The notes beneath the pieces were generated by a model. It saw only the letters and a program-made list of their open reading frames with translations. It did no database searches and was not told the origin of the DNA. The translations under genes were made by a program, and so were the position numbers. Positions 17,514-26,489 of a stretch of 64,000 bases of DNA are shown here, in pieces. Position 1 is the first letter of the stretch. Each line of letters starts with the position of its first letter. Origin of the DNA: Massilia sp. Root335 (lineage in GTDB: Bacteria > Pseudomonadota > Gammaproteobacteria > Burkholderiales > Burkholderiaceae_D). Location of the stretch: NCBI RefSeq assembly GCF_001425685.1, contig NZ_LMCY01000026.1:215590-279589 (forward strand), given 5' to 3'.

Positions 17514-18394
17514 CGGCGCGCCTGCTGACCCTCCTGGCCCTCGCCCTCCCGCTGACCGCCTGCGCGGCCCAGCCGGGGCAGGCGTCCGGTTCGTCGGCGG
17601 TGGCGGCCACGGCGGCCGGACAGGAGACGCGCGCGGCGGACGACGCCAGCGCGGCCGCGGCAACCGCCGCACCCACCGCACACACCGCATCCGCCGCATC
17701 CGCCGCACCGGCGCATCAGGCCGGCCAGCAAGGCGCCGCTTCCGCAGCGCCCGCCACGACGCACCCACGGGCCGTGGCCGGCACCGGCGCACCGTCGGCC
17801 GCCCCGCAGCCGCCCGCCGTCCAATCCAACACCGCCACGCCGCAGCCGTCCGCCGTCCAACCCGATACCGCGGCCGCACCCGCCAGCCCGGCCGCACCGG
17901 CCGTCGCCGCGCCCGACGTTGCCGCACCCCGCCCAGCCACGCCGGGCGTCGCCACGCCGGGCGTCGCTACGCCGGGCGTCGCTACGCCGGGCGTCGCCGT
18001 CCCCCCCGTCACGATGCCCTCCGGCTCGTCCACGGGCAGCCTGCTGCAGACGCTGTTCGCGCTGATCCTCGTGCTGGCCGTGCTGGGCGCCCTCGCCTGG
18101 TTCCTCAAGCGCTACGGCCCCAAGGTCGGCGGCGGCAACGCCAACCTGCGGGTCGTCGGGTCGCTGAACCTCGGCGGCCGCGAGCGCATCATGGTGGTCG
18201 AAGTCGGCAATGAATGGATCGTGGTGGGCGCATCGCCCGGCCGCATCAACGCGCTGGCGACGATGCCGCGCCAGGACGGGCAGAATGGCGATACCGGCTC
18301 CGCCAACGCCACGCTCGCCCGGCACGCAACTGAGGCTCCCGCGGCGCACAGCTTCGCCGACTGGCTCAAACAGACGATCGACAAACGCAAGTGA
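17510..18394 (+). CDS. fliO: Flagellar biosynthesis protein FliO with long repetitive linker
   Basis: FliO helps assemble the FliP ring of the export gate. This 294-residue version is about twice the usual size. It has a signal-like start ([14 protein letters not shown]) with a lipobox-like LTAC at residues 15-18, then about 150 residues rich in Ala, Pro and Thr, including four TPGVA repeats. The membrane helix ([20 protein letters not shown], about 180-199) and the FliO domain ([33 protein letters not shown]) follow. The start at 17510 overlaps the fliN stop; the much longer open frame upstream runs antiparallel-frame through fliM and is not real. The stop overlaps the GTG of fliP. Confidence 0.9.
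   Translation: MTARLLTLLALALPLTACAAQPGQASGSSAVAATAAGQETRAADDASAAAATAAPTAHTASAASAAPAHQAGQQGAASAAPATTHPRAVAGTGAPSAAPQPPAVQSNTATPQPSAVQPDTAAAPASPAAPAVAAPDVAAPRPATPGVATPGVATPGVATPGVAVPPVTMPSGSSTGSLLQTLFALILVLAVLGALAWFLKRYGPKVGGGNANLRVVGSLNLGGRERIMVVEVGNEWIVVGASPGRINALATMPRQDGQNGDTGSANATLARHATEAPAAHSFADWLKQTIDKRK
17939..17998 (+). repeat. Four tandem 15-bp repeats inside fliO
   Basis: Unit ACGCCGGGCGTCGC(C/T), four copies at 17939, 17954, 17969 and 17984, coding TPGVA each time. Copies differ only at the last base, so recent slippage is likely and copy number may vary between strains. Confidence 0.95.
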
Positions 18395-19137
18395 CACACA
18401 CTCAACGACTCCTGCTGGCGACGGGTCTGCTGGCCCTGCCGCTGGCGGCGGCGGTCGCCGCGCCCGCCATCCCCGCTTTCACGACGAGCCCGGCCCCGGG
18501 CGGCGGCACCGCGTATTCCCTGCCGGTGCAGACGCTGCTCCTGATGACGGCGCTGACCTTCATCCCGGCCGCCCTCCTGATGATGACGAGTTTTACGCGC
18601 ATCATCATCGTCCTCTCCCTGCTGCGCCAGGCGCTCGGCACGCAGACGGCGCCGCCGAACCAGGTGATGGTCGGCCTCGCGCTGTTCATGACCCTGTTCG
18701 TGATGGGCCCGACGTTCGACCGCATCTACACGGAAGCGTACGTGCCGCTGCAGGAAAACCGCATCCAGATGGGCGAGGCGATGGACAAGGCGGCGGCGCC
18801 GATCAAGGGCTTCATGCTCAAGCAGACGCGCCAGTCCGACCTCGCCCTGTTCGTCAAGATCTCGCGCACGCCCGCGCTGCAGGGCCCGGAAGACGTGCCG
18901 CTGCGCGTGCTGATCCCCGCCTTCATCACGAGCGAACTCAAGACCGCGTTCCAGATCGGCTTCGCCATCTTCATCCCGTTCCTCATCATCGACATGGTCG
19001 TCGCGTCCGTGCTGATGTCGATGGGGATGATGATGATGTCGCCGGCCGTGATCTCGCTGCCGTTCAAGCTGATGCTGTTCGTGCTCGTCGACGGCTGGCA
19101 GTTGCTGCTGGGCTCCTTGTCCCAGAGTTTTTACTAG
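18391..19137 (+). CDS. fliP: Flagellar export gate protein FliP
   Basis: Core pore subunit of the type III export gate. The 248-residue protein begins with a cleavable signal peptide ([20 protein letters not shown]), as FliP does, followed by [40 protein letters not shown] and the conserved [20 protein letters not shown]. The C-terminal part has [20 protein letters not shown] and [20 protein letters not shown]. Starts with GTG overlapping the fliO stop. It is followed by fliQ after 11 bases with a GGAGGAGA site. Confidence 0.98.
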   Translation: MTHTQRLLLATGLLALPLAAAVAAPAIPAFTTSPAPGGGTAYSLPVQTLLLMTALTFIPAALLMMTSFTRIIIVLSLLRQALGTQTAPPNQVMVGLALFMTLFVMGPTFDRIYTEAYVPLQENRIQMGEAMDKAAAPIKGFMLKQTRQSDLALFVKISRTPALQGPEDVPLRVLIPAFITSELKTAFQIGFAIFIPFLIIDMVVASVLMSMGMMMMSPAVISLPFKLMLFVLVDGWQLLLGSLSQSFY

Positions 19138-19148
19138 GAGGAGAAGAC

Positions 19149-19418
19149 ATGACCCCGGAAAGCGTCATCGCGATGGGCCGCACGGCCATGGAAGTCACGC
19201 TGATGGTGTCGGCGCCGCTGCTGCTCGTGGCGCTCGTCATCGGCCTCGTCGTCAGCATCTTCCAGGCCGCCACGCAGATCAACGAGCAGACCCTGTCCTT
19301 CATCCCCAAGCTGATCGGCGTGTTCGTCGCGCTCGTGCTGGCCGGGCCGTGGATGATCACGGTCATGACCGACTACATGCGCAACCTGTTCAGCGGGATT
19401 CCGCAGATGATCGGGTGA
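19149..19418 (+). CDS. fliQ: Flagellar export gate protein FliQ
   Basis: Small two-helix export gate subunit. The 89-residue protein is standard length: MTPESVIAMGRTAMEVTLMV at the start, first membrane helix about 15-40, the conserved VSIFQAATQINEQTLSFIPK loop, second helix (LIGVFVALVLAGPWMITVMT), and the end NLFSGIPQMIG. A strong AGGAGGAG site lies 7 bases before the ATG. FliP, FliQ and FliR together make the gate. Confidence 0.98.
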   Translation: MTPESVIAMGRTAMEVTLMVSAPLLLVALVIGLVVSIFQAATQINEQTLSFIPKLIGVFVALVLAGPWMITVMTDYMRNLFSGIPQMIG

Positions 19419-19446
19419 TGGCGCCAGTGCGCGTCCCGCATCCCCG

Positions 19447-20268
19447 ATGATTTCGTTCACCACGACCCAACTCTATGCGTGGATCGGCGGCCTCCTGTGG
19501 CCGCTGACGCGCATCCTCGGGCTGGTCGCGGTGGCGCCCGTGTTCGGCAACACGGCCGTGCCGATCATCATCAAGACGACGCTCGGCGTGCTGCTGGCGG
19601 CGATCATCGCGCCCACCCTGCCGGCCGTGCCGGCCGTCGATCCGGGGTCGTGGGCGGGCCTCTTGATCGTCGCGCAGGAACTCCTGATCGGCCTGGCGAT
19701 GGGCTTTGCCATGCGCCTCGTGTTCGCCGCCGTCGAATTCGCCGGCGAGGTCGCCAGCTCGTCGATGGGCTTTTCGTTCGCGACCTTCTTCGATCCCAGC
19801 TCGGCCGGCCGCTCGTCGGCCATCAGCCAGTTCCTCGCGCTCGTCGCGACGATGGCCTTCCTCGCCATGAACGCCCACCTCGCGCTGATCGAGGCGCTGG
19901 CGGAAAGCTTTTTCACGCTGCCGATCTCGGCCACCCCGATGTCGCTGTCCGCGCCGCTGGAAATGGTGCGCTGGGGCAGCCGCGTGTTCTCGGCCGGCCT
20001 GCAGATCGCGATGCCGATCATCGCCGCCATGCTCATCACCAACATCGCGCTGGCGATCCTGACGCGCGCGGCGCCGCAACTGAACCTGTTCGGCATCGGC
20101 TTCCCGATCACCCTGGGCGCCGGGTTCCTCGTCATCAGCCTGACCTTGCCCTACCTCGGCACGCCGTTGCAGAACCTGTTCAACCAGGGGATCGAGGCGG
20201 GCCGCAAGATTCCGCGCGTCGGCGCGCAGCGGCCGGGCTCACAGCAGATACCGACACCACCGCGGTAA
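19447..20268 (+). CDS. fliR: Flagellar export gate protein FliR
   Basis: Third export gate subunit, with several membrane helices. The 273-residue protein shows the family pattern: LWPLTRILGLVAVAPVFGNT near the start, LLIGLAMGFAMRLVFAAVEF, GEVASSSMGFSFATFFDPSS, the AFLAMNAHLALIEALAESFF segment, and IGFPITLGAGFLVISLTLPY near the end. Last gene of fliLMNOPQR. It converges with flgL; the 140-bp gap is filled by family-B repeats. Confidence 0.97.
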   Translation: MISFTTTQLYAWIGGLLWPLTRILGLVAVAPVFGNTAVPIIIKTTLGVLLAAIIAPTLPAVPAVDPGSWAGLLIVAQELLIGLAMGFAMRLVFAAVEFAGEVASSSMGFSFATFFDPSSAGRSSAISQFLALVATMAFLAMNAHLALIEALAESFFTLPISATPMSLSAPLEMVRWGSRVFSAGLQIAMPIIAAMLITNIALAILTRAAPQLNLFGIGFPITLGAGFLVISLTLPYLGTPLQNLFNQGIEAGRKIPRVGAQRPGSQQIPTPPR

Positions 20269-20280
20269 TGCGTGCGCCTG

Positions 20281-20398
20281 GCGGGCACGGGGTGCCCACC
20301 CTACGGCATCCGGGACGTTCGTAGGGTGGGCTCCCCGAGCCCACGCGGCGGCAGGCGGCGCGCAAACGTCCGCGTGGGCGGACGCCGCCCACCCGACG
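20281..20398. repeat. Family-B repeats, three copies, fliR-flgL junction
   Basis: Copies at about 20281-20305 (inverted), 20320-20347 (forward, GTAGGGTGGGC...GCCCACGCGG) and 20367-20398 (inverted, CGTCCGCGTGGGC...GCCCACCCG). Each forms a GC-rich hairpin. They sit exactly in the gap between convergent transcripts and may act as a two-way terminator. Confidence 0.82.
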
Positions 20399-20408
20399 AC
20401 CGCGCGGA

Positions 20409-21632
20409 TCAGGAGATGTAGTTGAACAGCGACAGCCCCGACATCGTCTTGAACGACACCTGGGCCGCCTGCAACGTCTGCTGCTGCTGGGTGTACAGCG
20501 AAATCGCCTTGACCATGTCCAGGTCCTGCAACCCGCTCAGCGAGGTCTGGTACTGGATGTCGAGGTCGCTGCCCGTGCTGTCCAGCGAATCCACTTCCTT
20601 CATGCGCGAACCCACCGACGCCTGCACGGTCAGCACGTTGTCCAGCGCGTTCTTCATGTTCAGGCTGGCCGTGTTCAGGTTGTTGGTCAGCGCGGCCTTG
20701 CCCGCGTCGCCGCTGGCGGGGGAACGCAGGGTCTGGATCAGGTTCGTGATCGTCGTGAACACCGACTGCTTCTGGCTCGGCTGGACGCCGAACGAGTCGC
20801 CGTCGGCCGGGGCGCCCTTGATGTCGAACGAGATGCCGTCGAAGGCGATCGCGGCACCCGCCGTGTACGGCTGGTCGCTCTGCAGGGCGGTGCCCGTCGT
20901 GTTGTCGGTCACCGTGTACGTCGTCGCGGCCGGCGAGCCCGTGACCGTGAAGGCGATCGAATAGTCGTGGCCCGTCAGCTGGCCGGTGTCCGTCACGGCG
21001 CCGGGGGCGATGATGCCCGAGCCGGTGTTGCCGGTCGTGGCCTGGGTGACGAACGTGCCGTTGCCGGTGAGATTGGCTTCGAAGACGGCGCTGCCGCTTT
21101 CGCTGATGGCCATCTTGCGCGCCGATCCCACCTGCAGGGTGCGCTGGCCCTGGTCGCCCTGGTAGGTGGCGCCGGTCGGGGTTTGCGTGAACGGCTGCGT
21201 GGTGGTCTTGTAGCCGGAAAACAGATAGGTGCCGGTGCCGTCCGTCGTGTTCGCCGAGCCGAGCAGGTCGGCCATGCGTCCTTCCAGCTCGGTGGCCAGC
21301 GCGGCGCGGTCGCTGTCCGAATAACCGGCGTTGCCGGCGGTGATGATCAGGGACTGGATGTCCGTGATCTGGCCCGTGACGTCCTGCAGCGTCTTGTCGA
21401 CCATCGACAGCGACGAACTGGCGTTCGTGCGGTTGGTGCCGAACTGCGTGTTCATCGATTGCGACTGGGTCAGTTCCAGCGCCTTGGCCGAACCGATCGG
21501 ATCGTCGGCGGCCGTCAGCATGCGCTTGTTCGTCGACAGCTGCATCTGCGTCTTCGCCATCTGGCTCTGCAGCGTGTTGATCTGCGTGGTCCCGGCCTGG
21601 AAGATCGCGTTGGTGCTGATACGTAGGGTCAT
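20409..21632 (-). CDS. flgL: Flagellar hook-associated protein 3 FlgL
   Basis: Junction protein between hook and filament, flagellin-like. The 407-residue protein has the flagellin N-domain (MTLRISTNAIFQAGTTQINT; KTQMQLSTNKRMLTAADDPI) and C-domain (NMKNALDNVLTVQASVGSRM; DLDMVKAISLYTQQQQTLQA, ending SGLSLFNYIS). Between them lies a Gly/Thr-rich region (about 165-290) longer than in E. coli FlgL (317 residues). Downstream of flgK by 14 bases and transcribed with it from a sigma-28 promoter. Confidence 0.95.
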   Translation of the reverse strand: MTLRISTNAIFQAGTTQINTLQSQMAKTQMQLSTNKRMLTAADDPIGSAKALELTQSQSMNTQFGTNRTNASSSLSMVDKTLQDVTGQITDIQSLIITAGNAGYSDSDRAALATELEGRMADLLGSANTTDGTGTYLFSGYKTTTQPFTQTPTGATYQGDQGQRTLQVGSARKMAISESGSAVFEANLTGNGTFVTQATTGNTGSGIIAPGAVTDTGQLTGHDYSIAFTVTGSPAATTYTVTDNTTGTALQSDQPYTAGAAIAFDGISFDIKGAPADGDSFGVQPSQKQSVFTTITNLIQTLRSPASGDAGKAALTNNLNTASLNMKNALDNVLTVQASVGSRMKEVDSLDSTGSDLDIQYQTSLSGLQDLDMVKAISLYTQQQQTLQAAQVSFKTMSGLSLFNYIS

Positions 21633-21646
21633 GGCGTGGCTCCGCT

Positions 21647-23590
21647 TCAGCTGCCGATTTGCAGCAAGGCATTGAAAATCGTGTCGGCGATCTGCATCAC
21701 CTTGCCCGATGCCTGGTAGGCCTGCTGGTATTTGAGGAGGTTGGCCGCCTCCTCGTCCAGGTTGACGCCCGAGACGTTGTTGGCGGCCGATTGCGCCTGC
21801 GTCAGCTGGGCCGCCGCGGCTTCGGCGTTGGCCTGCACTTCGCGCGTCTTGTTGCCGATGGTGCTGACCAGCGTGGCATAGGCCGACTGGAACGTCGCCT
21901 TGCCGCCGTCCATGACGTTGGTCGACTGCAGGTCGCCCATCAGGCTGGCGTTGCGGGTGTCGCCCAGGCCCGTGTTGGGCGCGATCGTGAAGGTGTCGCC
22001 GTCGGCCGGGGCGCCGTTCAGCGTGAAGCTCATCCCCGCCACCGTGTAGCTGGCGCCGTCCTGGAACGGCGGGTTGGTGCCGGCCGGGTACGTCGTCGTC
22101 GCGCCGTTCACCGTCACGTCGACGTCGGCCGGAAAGCCGGTCAGCGTGCCCGATGCCTTGTCGAAGGCGATCGAGACGGACGCGCCCAGCGGCGCGGCCA
22201 GGTAGTTCTTGTCGACCGACCCCGCGCTGATCTTGCCCGAGCCGCTGTTGGTCAGCGGGACGCTCGTCGCGATCGGCGCGGCGGCCGCGATCTGCGCGCC
22301 GTCCGTCAGCGCCAGCTTGAAGTTGGCGGCGGCGTTCAGGGTCGGGCGCACGAGGAAGTTGTCGCCGGTATCGGCTGCGCCCGAGACGTCGAACGCGAGG
22401 CCGTCGATGACCTGCGGCTGGCTCTGCGGGAACGGCGAGATCACCGTCTTCTTGTTGTCCGACAGGCGGTACACGTTGAAGTTGGTGCCGTCGAAGTCGA
22501 CCTTGTAGTCGCTCGTCGTGAGCTGCGTGGCGTCGACGACCGTGGCCGCGATGGCCGTGGTGCTCGTCTGGTTGTTGTTGACGTTCTTGGTCACCTCGGC
22601 CGGCGCGACGGTGAAGATGTCGCCGCCCGGGTTGCCGTTGCCGTCCAGGCCGAGATGGTTCTGGTCGTTGATCGTCGTGGCCAGCGCGATCGCGACGCGG
22701 CCCATCGAGTTCTGCGCCAGGTCCAGCGACTGGGTGCGGAACTGCAGCGCGGCGCCCAGTTCGCCGCCCGTGAGCGCGCTCTCGGCCATCGGCGTGATCT
22801 TGCCCTGGGTGATGTAGCCCACCGTGGTACGGGTCTGGTCGGTCGGCGAATTCGTCGCCGCCAGCTGGAAGGAGTTCGTGCCGACGACGAGCGGCTGGCC
22901 GTTGCCGATCGAGACGGTCAGGCTGTTGTTATCGCCCGGCACGACAGTCGCCTTGATCTGCTTGTTCAGGTCCATGATCAGCTGGTCGCGCTTGTCCAGC
23001 AGGTCGTTCGGCGGATTCAGGCCGGCGGCATCCGTCAGCTTGCCGATCTGGTCGTTCAGCTGGGCGATCTGCTTGGCGTAGGTGTTGATCGACGTGACGC
23101 TGGCCGTGATCTGGGTATTGACGCCCTTGCGGATCTCGTCCATGCGGCCGGTCATGCTCTGGAACCGGGCGGCCAGCGTGTCGGCCGACGACAGGAACGA
23201 ACCGCGCGACGATACGCCGGCGCCGTCGCCGGTCAGGTTCTGCACGGACGAAAAGAAATCCTGCAGCGCCGGCGACAGGCCGGACGTGGTGTCGGCCAGC
23301 AGGTTGTCGATCTGCTGGACCTGGGCCTGGTAGGCGTCCAGTCCGCTGCTCGACGCCTGGGCCGTGCGCACCTGCGCGTTCAGGAAGTCGTCCGAATAGC
23401 GCTTGACCTGGGCGACCTGCGTGCCCGTGCCGATATAGCCGTTGGCGCCCCCCATCGAGATCGACGTCGACTGCACCACCACCTCGCGGCTGTAGCCCGC
23501 GACGTTGGCGTTGGTGATGTTGTTGCCGGCCGTTGCAAGGGCCGCCTGGGCCGCGTACAAACCGGTTTTGCCGATGCTGAGGAGGGACAT
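21647..23590 (-). CDS. flgK: Flagellar hook-associated protein 1 FlgK
   Basis: First hook-filament junction protein. The 647-residue protein has the rod/hook N-terminal motif (LYAAQAALATAGNNITNANV, GYSREVVVQ), the FlgK core (QVKRYSDDFLNAQVRTAQAS; VQNLTGDGAGVSSRGSFLSS), and a C-terminal D0 helix (VSGVNLDEEAANLLKYQQAY; AYQASGKVMQIADTIFNALL). The middle is somewhat expanded compared with E. coli FlgK (547). RBS is weak; a near-perfect sigma-28 promoter lies just upstream. Confidence 0.97.
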   Translation of the reverse strand: MSLLSIGKTGLYAAQAALATAGNNITNANVAGYSREVVVQSTSISMGGANGYIGTGTQVAQVKRYSDDFLNAQVRTAQASSSGLDAYQAQVQQIDNLLADTTSGLSPALQDFFSSVQNLTGDGAGVSSRGSFLSSADTLAARFQSMTGRMDEIRKGVNTQITASVTSINTYAKQIAQLNDQIGKLTDAAGLNPPNDLLDKRDQLIMDLNKQIKATVVPGDNNSLTVSIGNGQPLVVGTNSFQLAATNSPTDQTRTTVGYITQGKITPMAESALTGGELGAALQFRTQSLDLAQNSMGRVAIALATTINDQNHLGLDGNGNPGGDIFTVAPAEVTKNVNNNQTSTTAIAATVVDATQLTTSDYKVDFDGTNFNVYRLSDNKKTVISPFPQSQPQVIDGLAFDVSGAADTGDNFLVRPTLNAAANFKLALTDGAQIAAAAPIATSVPLTNSGSGKISAGSVDKNYLAAPLGASVSIAFDKASGTLTGFPADVDVTVNGATTTYPAGTNPPFQDGASYTVAGMSFTLNGAPADGDTFTIAPNTGLGDTRNASLMGDLQSTNVMDGGKATFQSAYATLVSTIGNKTREVQANAEAAAAQLTQAQSAANNVSGVNLDEEAANLLKYQQAYQASGKVMQIADTIFNALLQIGS

Positions 23591-23614
23591 GATGGTTTTC
23601 TTTCTGCTATGTCA

Positions 23615-23641
23615 TTGACGGCAAGTTCCGCCAAAACTTTA
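23615..23641 (-). promoter_or_regulatory. Sigma-28 promoter of flgKL
   Basis: Read on the minus strand: TAAAGTTT (perfect -35, 23641-23634), 11 nt, GCCGTCAA (-10, 6 of 8, 23622-23615). The flgK ATG is 24 bases further. It puts flgKL under FliA, separate from the flgB-flgJ transcript. Confidence 0.85.
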
Positions 23642-23666
23642 TTCTTGTTGTCCTGTCAATACCCCA

Positions 23667-24626
23667 TCACGCCAGCGAATGCTTGATGATGCGCGACAGC
23701 TTGGCGGCGTACTGCGGGTCGGTCGCATAGCCGGCGCGCTGCAGGCCGTGCGCGAACGCGGACGCGTCGCCGCCGTGCGCCAGCACTTTTTCGTAGCGCG
23801 GGTTATTGCTCAGCAACTTCGCGTAGTCCTTGAACGCGTCGGCGCAGGAATCGTAGGCGCGGAACTTCTCGACCCGGCTGTGCGCCTTGCCGTGGATATA
23901 TTCCGTCGTGACGGCCGTCGCGACCTTGCCCTTCCAGCCCGGGCCGGCCTTGATGCCGAACAGGTTGTTGCTCGACGTGCCGTCGCCGTTGCGGATCACA
24001 CGCTTGCCCCAGCCAGTCTCGAGCGCGGCCTGGCCCAGCATGAACTTGGCGGGCACGCCCGTCGTCTGTTCCGCTTCCTCGGCGGCATCGGCCAGCTTTT
24101 CCTGGAACGCGCGCACGTGCGCCGGCTTGTTCGCGTTGTCCGTGCCGCGCGCGCTGCCGGTGACGCCGGAAGCGCTCGTGGCGGCCGCGCCGTCGGTCGG
24201 CATCGTGTCGAGGTCGCCGTGCATGCGCAGTGCCGCGCTGCTTGCCGCGCTGCCCGTCTGCTGCTCGCCGCCGATGCCCAGCGCCTGCTTGTTCATGTCC
24301 TGCATCAGCTGCTGGCCCTTCTGCTGCACGGTCAGCTGGCGCACGAGCACGTCGGCCAGGCCGATGCCGCGCTTGGCCAGCTTCTGGCTCATCTGCTGGT
24401 CCAGCATGCCCGTGAACGTCTTCGACTCCTGGCTGTCCATCATGCCGTCCTGCGGCGTGGCGTCGCGCATGCTCTTCATCATCATGCCGATGAACATCGA
24501 TTCGAACTGCGTGGCCGCGCCCTTGAGCGCCTCCGGCGAACCGGCTTTCGCCGACTGCTTGAGGTCGCCGAGGCTGTTGGTGTCGAGCGCGAACTTGCCG
24601 GACAGGTCAGAAGTGGAACCGAGCAT
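23667..24626 (-). CDS. flgJ: Rod cap protein and peptidoglycan hydrolase FlgJ
   Basis: Builds the rod and opens the cell wall for it. The 319-residue, two-domain protein has an N-terminal rod-capping domain (AATQFESMFIGMMMKSMRDA; MLDQQMSQKLAKRGIGLADV, about 35-110), a Ser/Thr/Ala linker, and a C-terminal glucosaminidase domain (about 165-319) with AKFMLGQAALETGWGKRVIR, where Glu is the expected catalytic residue, and SNNLFGIKAGPGWKGKVATA. It ends just after LSRIIKHSLA. Transcribed after flgI with a 21-base gap. Confidence 0.96.
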   Translation of the reverse strand: MLGSTSDLSGKFALDTNSLGDLKQSAKAGSPEALKGAATQFESMFIGMMMKSMRDATPQDGMMDSQESKTFTGMLDQQMSQKLAKRGIGLADVLVRQLTVQQKGQQLMQDMNKQALGIGGEQQTGSAASSAALRMHGDLDTMPTDGAAATSASGVTGSARGTDNANKPAHVRAFQEKLADAAEEAEQTTGVPAKFMLGQAALETGWGKRVIRNGDGTSSNNLFGIKAGPGWKGKVATAVTTEYIHGKAHSRVEKFRAYDSCADAFKDYAKLLSNNPRYEKVLAHGGDASAFAHGLQRAGYATDPQYAAKLSRIIKHSLA

Positions 24627-24647
24627 GGTGGCCTCGCTGTTTATCGG

Positions 24648-25754
24648 TTAGATGATCTCGAGCTCGGCGCGCAGCGAACCGGCCGCCTTGAGCGCCTGCA
24701 GGATCGCGAGCAGGTCCTGCGGCGTGGCGCCGATCGCGTTCATGGCCTTGACGACTTCGGCCAGCGACACGCCGCCGTTCAGCATGATGACCTTGCCGGT
24801 ATCCTTCTTGACGGACACCTGCGGATTCTTCGTGACGACGGTGCTGCCGAGCGAACCCGCGGGCGGCTGGCTGACCTGCATGTCGGCACCGATGCTGACG
24901 GACAGGTTGCCGTGCGCGATCGCGCAGGGCTCGAGCGTGACGGCGCGGTTCATGACGACGGAACCCGTGCGCGCGTTGAGGATGATTTTCGCGGCGGCCT
25001 CGGCCGGCCTGACGTCCAGGCCTTCCAGGATGCCGAGGAAGCTGACGCGCTGGTCGCTCGACGACGGCACGCGCACGCGGATCACGCGGCCGTCCAGCGC
25101 CGTGGCGATGCCCGGGCCGAACTTGTCGTTGACGGCTTCCACGACGCGGCTGGCGGTGGCGAAATCCGTCGTGTTGAGTTCCAGCTTGACCTGGTTGTCG
25201 GCGCCGAGATTCGACGCGACGGCCCGTTCGACCGTGCCGCCCGACGAGATGCGACCGACGGACAATTGATTCACCTGCACCTGCGCACCGCCGCCCGACG
25301 CACCCGCGCCGCCGACGAGCACATTACCCTGGGCCATCGCATACACCTGGCCGTCCGCGCCCTGCAGCGGCGTCATCAGCAAGGTGCCGCCGCGCAGGCT
25401 CTTCGCGTTGCCCATCGACGAGACGGTCACGTCGATCGTCTGGCCCGGCTGCGCGAACGCCGGCAGCGAGCTCGTGACCATCACGGCCGCCACGTTCTTC
25501 AGCTGCAGCTGGGTGCCGGCCGGCAGGCTGACGCCCTTCTGCTGCAGCATCGCCATGATCGACTGCACGGTGAACGGCGTCTGCGTGGTCTGGTCGCCCG
25601 TGCCGTCGAGACCGACGACGAGACCGTAGCCGGACAACTGGTTCTGGCGGACGCCGCCGATGCTGGCGAGGTCTTTCAGGCGCTCGGCATGGGCGGTCGT
25701 GGCCATCAGGGGACCGAGCAGTGCTGCGCAGAGTGCGATGGTTTTCAGGTTCAT
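24648..25754 (-). CDS. flgI: Flagellar P-ring protein FlgI
   Basis: Periplasmic ring protein around the rod. The 368-residue protein has a Sec signal peptide (LKTIALCAALLGPLMATTAH, cut before ERLKDLASI), the conserved RLKDLASIGGVRQNQLSGYG and GLVVGLDGTGDQTTQTPFTV, KNVAAVMVTSSLPAFAQPGQ, and a C-terminal LAEVVKAMNAIGATPQDLLA. All features are family-typical and full length. Between flgH (27 bases upstream) and flgJ. Confidence 0.98.
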   Translation of the reverse strand: MNLKTIALCAALLGPLMATTAHAERLKDLASIGGVRQNQLSGYGLVVGLDGTGDQTTQTPFTVQSIMAMLQQKGVSLPAGTQLQLKNVAAVMVTSSLPAFAQPGQTIDVTVSSMGNAKSLRGGTLLMTPLQGADGQVYAMAQGNVLVGGAGASGGGAQVQVNQLSVGRISSGGTVERAVASNLGADNQVKLELNTTDFATASRVVEAVNDKFGPGIATALDGRVIRVRVPSSSDQRVSFLGILEGLDVRPAEAAAKIILNARTGSVVMNRAVTLEPCAIAHGNLSVSIGADMQVSQPPAGSLGSTVVTKNPQVSVKKDTGKVIMLNGGVSLAEVVKAMNAIGATPQDLLAILQALKAAGSLRAELEII

Positions 25755-25781
25755 GTTTAACCGGGCTCTGACCCCGAGTCC

Positions 25782-26489
25782 TTAAAATGGCAGCAATGAC
25801 TGGAAGAAGCGCGACATCATCGAGGTCATCTCGGCGCGGTCGATCTGGCTGTTGGTGCGGTACTCGACGCGGGCGTCGGCGACCAGGGTCGACTGCACGA
25901 TGTTGCCCGGCTGGATCGTGTCAGGATTCACCATGCCCGAGAAGCGGATGAACTCGACGCCCTTGTCCATGGCGATCTGCTTTTCGCCGACGACGATCAG
26001 GTTCCCGTTCTGCAGGACTTCCGACACCGTCACGCCGATCGTGCCCGTGAAGGCATTCGACGCGGTCTGCGTGTCGCCATCGGCGTACTTGGTGCCGCTG
26101 CTCGTGGCGAGGCTGGCGCCCAGGCGGCCCTGCAGCGGACCCGGCACGCCGAGGTTGACGCTGCCCGACTTGTTGCCCGTGCTGGCGCCGCTCTTGTTGG
26201 CGGCCGTCTTCTCGACGATGCTGATCGTGAGGATGTCGCCGATGTGGCGCGCGCGCCGGTCCTCGAACATGGGACGGAACGTGTTCGCGTTGTAGATCGC
26301 GCCTTCCGTCGGCGTGCCGGCGTCGGCCAGCATCGGCCGCACCGTGGTCGGCCCCTTGACGATCGACGTCGGCGTGGATGCGCAACCGGCCAGCGCCAGC
26401 AGAATCGTCATCCCCGCGCAGGCGGAAATCCTAGCGGCGAACGTCGTCCCCGCGCAGGCGGGGACCCAAGTTTTACTTACCATTTTCAT
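25782..26489 (-). CDS. flgH: Flagellar L-ring lipoprotein FlgH, signal peptide built partly from repeat DNA
   Basis: Outer-membrane ring lipoprotein. The 235-residue protein has the FlgH body: [60 protein letters not shown] and [20 protein letters not shown]. The lipobox is LAGC with Cys36, inside [14 protein letters not shown]. The ATG at 26489 overlaps the flgG stop (ATGA), the ancestral-looking start. Residues 5-27 ([12 protein letters not shown] and ISACAGMT) are encoded by two family-A repeats, so the signal peptide's n-region and early h-region come from repeat DNA. The next ATG leaves only nine residues before the Cys, too short for export. Confidence 0.93.
   Translation of the reverse strand: MKMVSKTWVPACAGTTFAARISACAGMTILLALAGCASTPTSIVKGPTTVRPMLADAGTPTEGAIYNANTFRPMFEDRRARHIGDILTISIVEKTAANKSGASTGNKSGSVNLGVPGPLQGRLGASLATSSGTKYADGDTQTASNAFTGTIGVTVSEVLQNGNLIVVGEKQIAMDKGVEFIRFSGMVNPDTIQPGNIVQSTLVADARVEYRTNSQIDRAEMTSMMSRFFQSLLPF
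26406..26472. repeat. Two family-A repeats inside the flgH 5' end
   Basis: Copies at 26406-26431 and 26442-26472 (CGTCGTCCCCGC...GCGGGGACCCAAGTTTT), same orientation on the plus strand. They lie within the flgH signal-peptide codons, so the flgH mRNA begins with two GC-rich hairpins at its translation start. Confidence 0.9.

Noticed and set aside
16544-18394. 616-codon frame through fliM and fliN into fliO
   Set aside because: Only the last 294 codons, from the ATG at 17510, match a protein (FliO). The upstream part is out of frame with fliM and fliN and Arg/Gly/Pro-rich.
21659-23686. 675-codon plus-strand frame opposite flgK
   Set aside because: Same antisense effect; Arg/Val/Asp/Gly-rich with no domain, no ribosome site, and flgK on the other strand is unambiguous.
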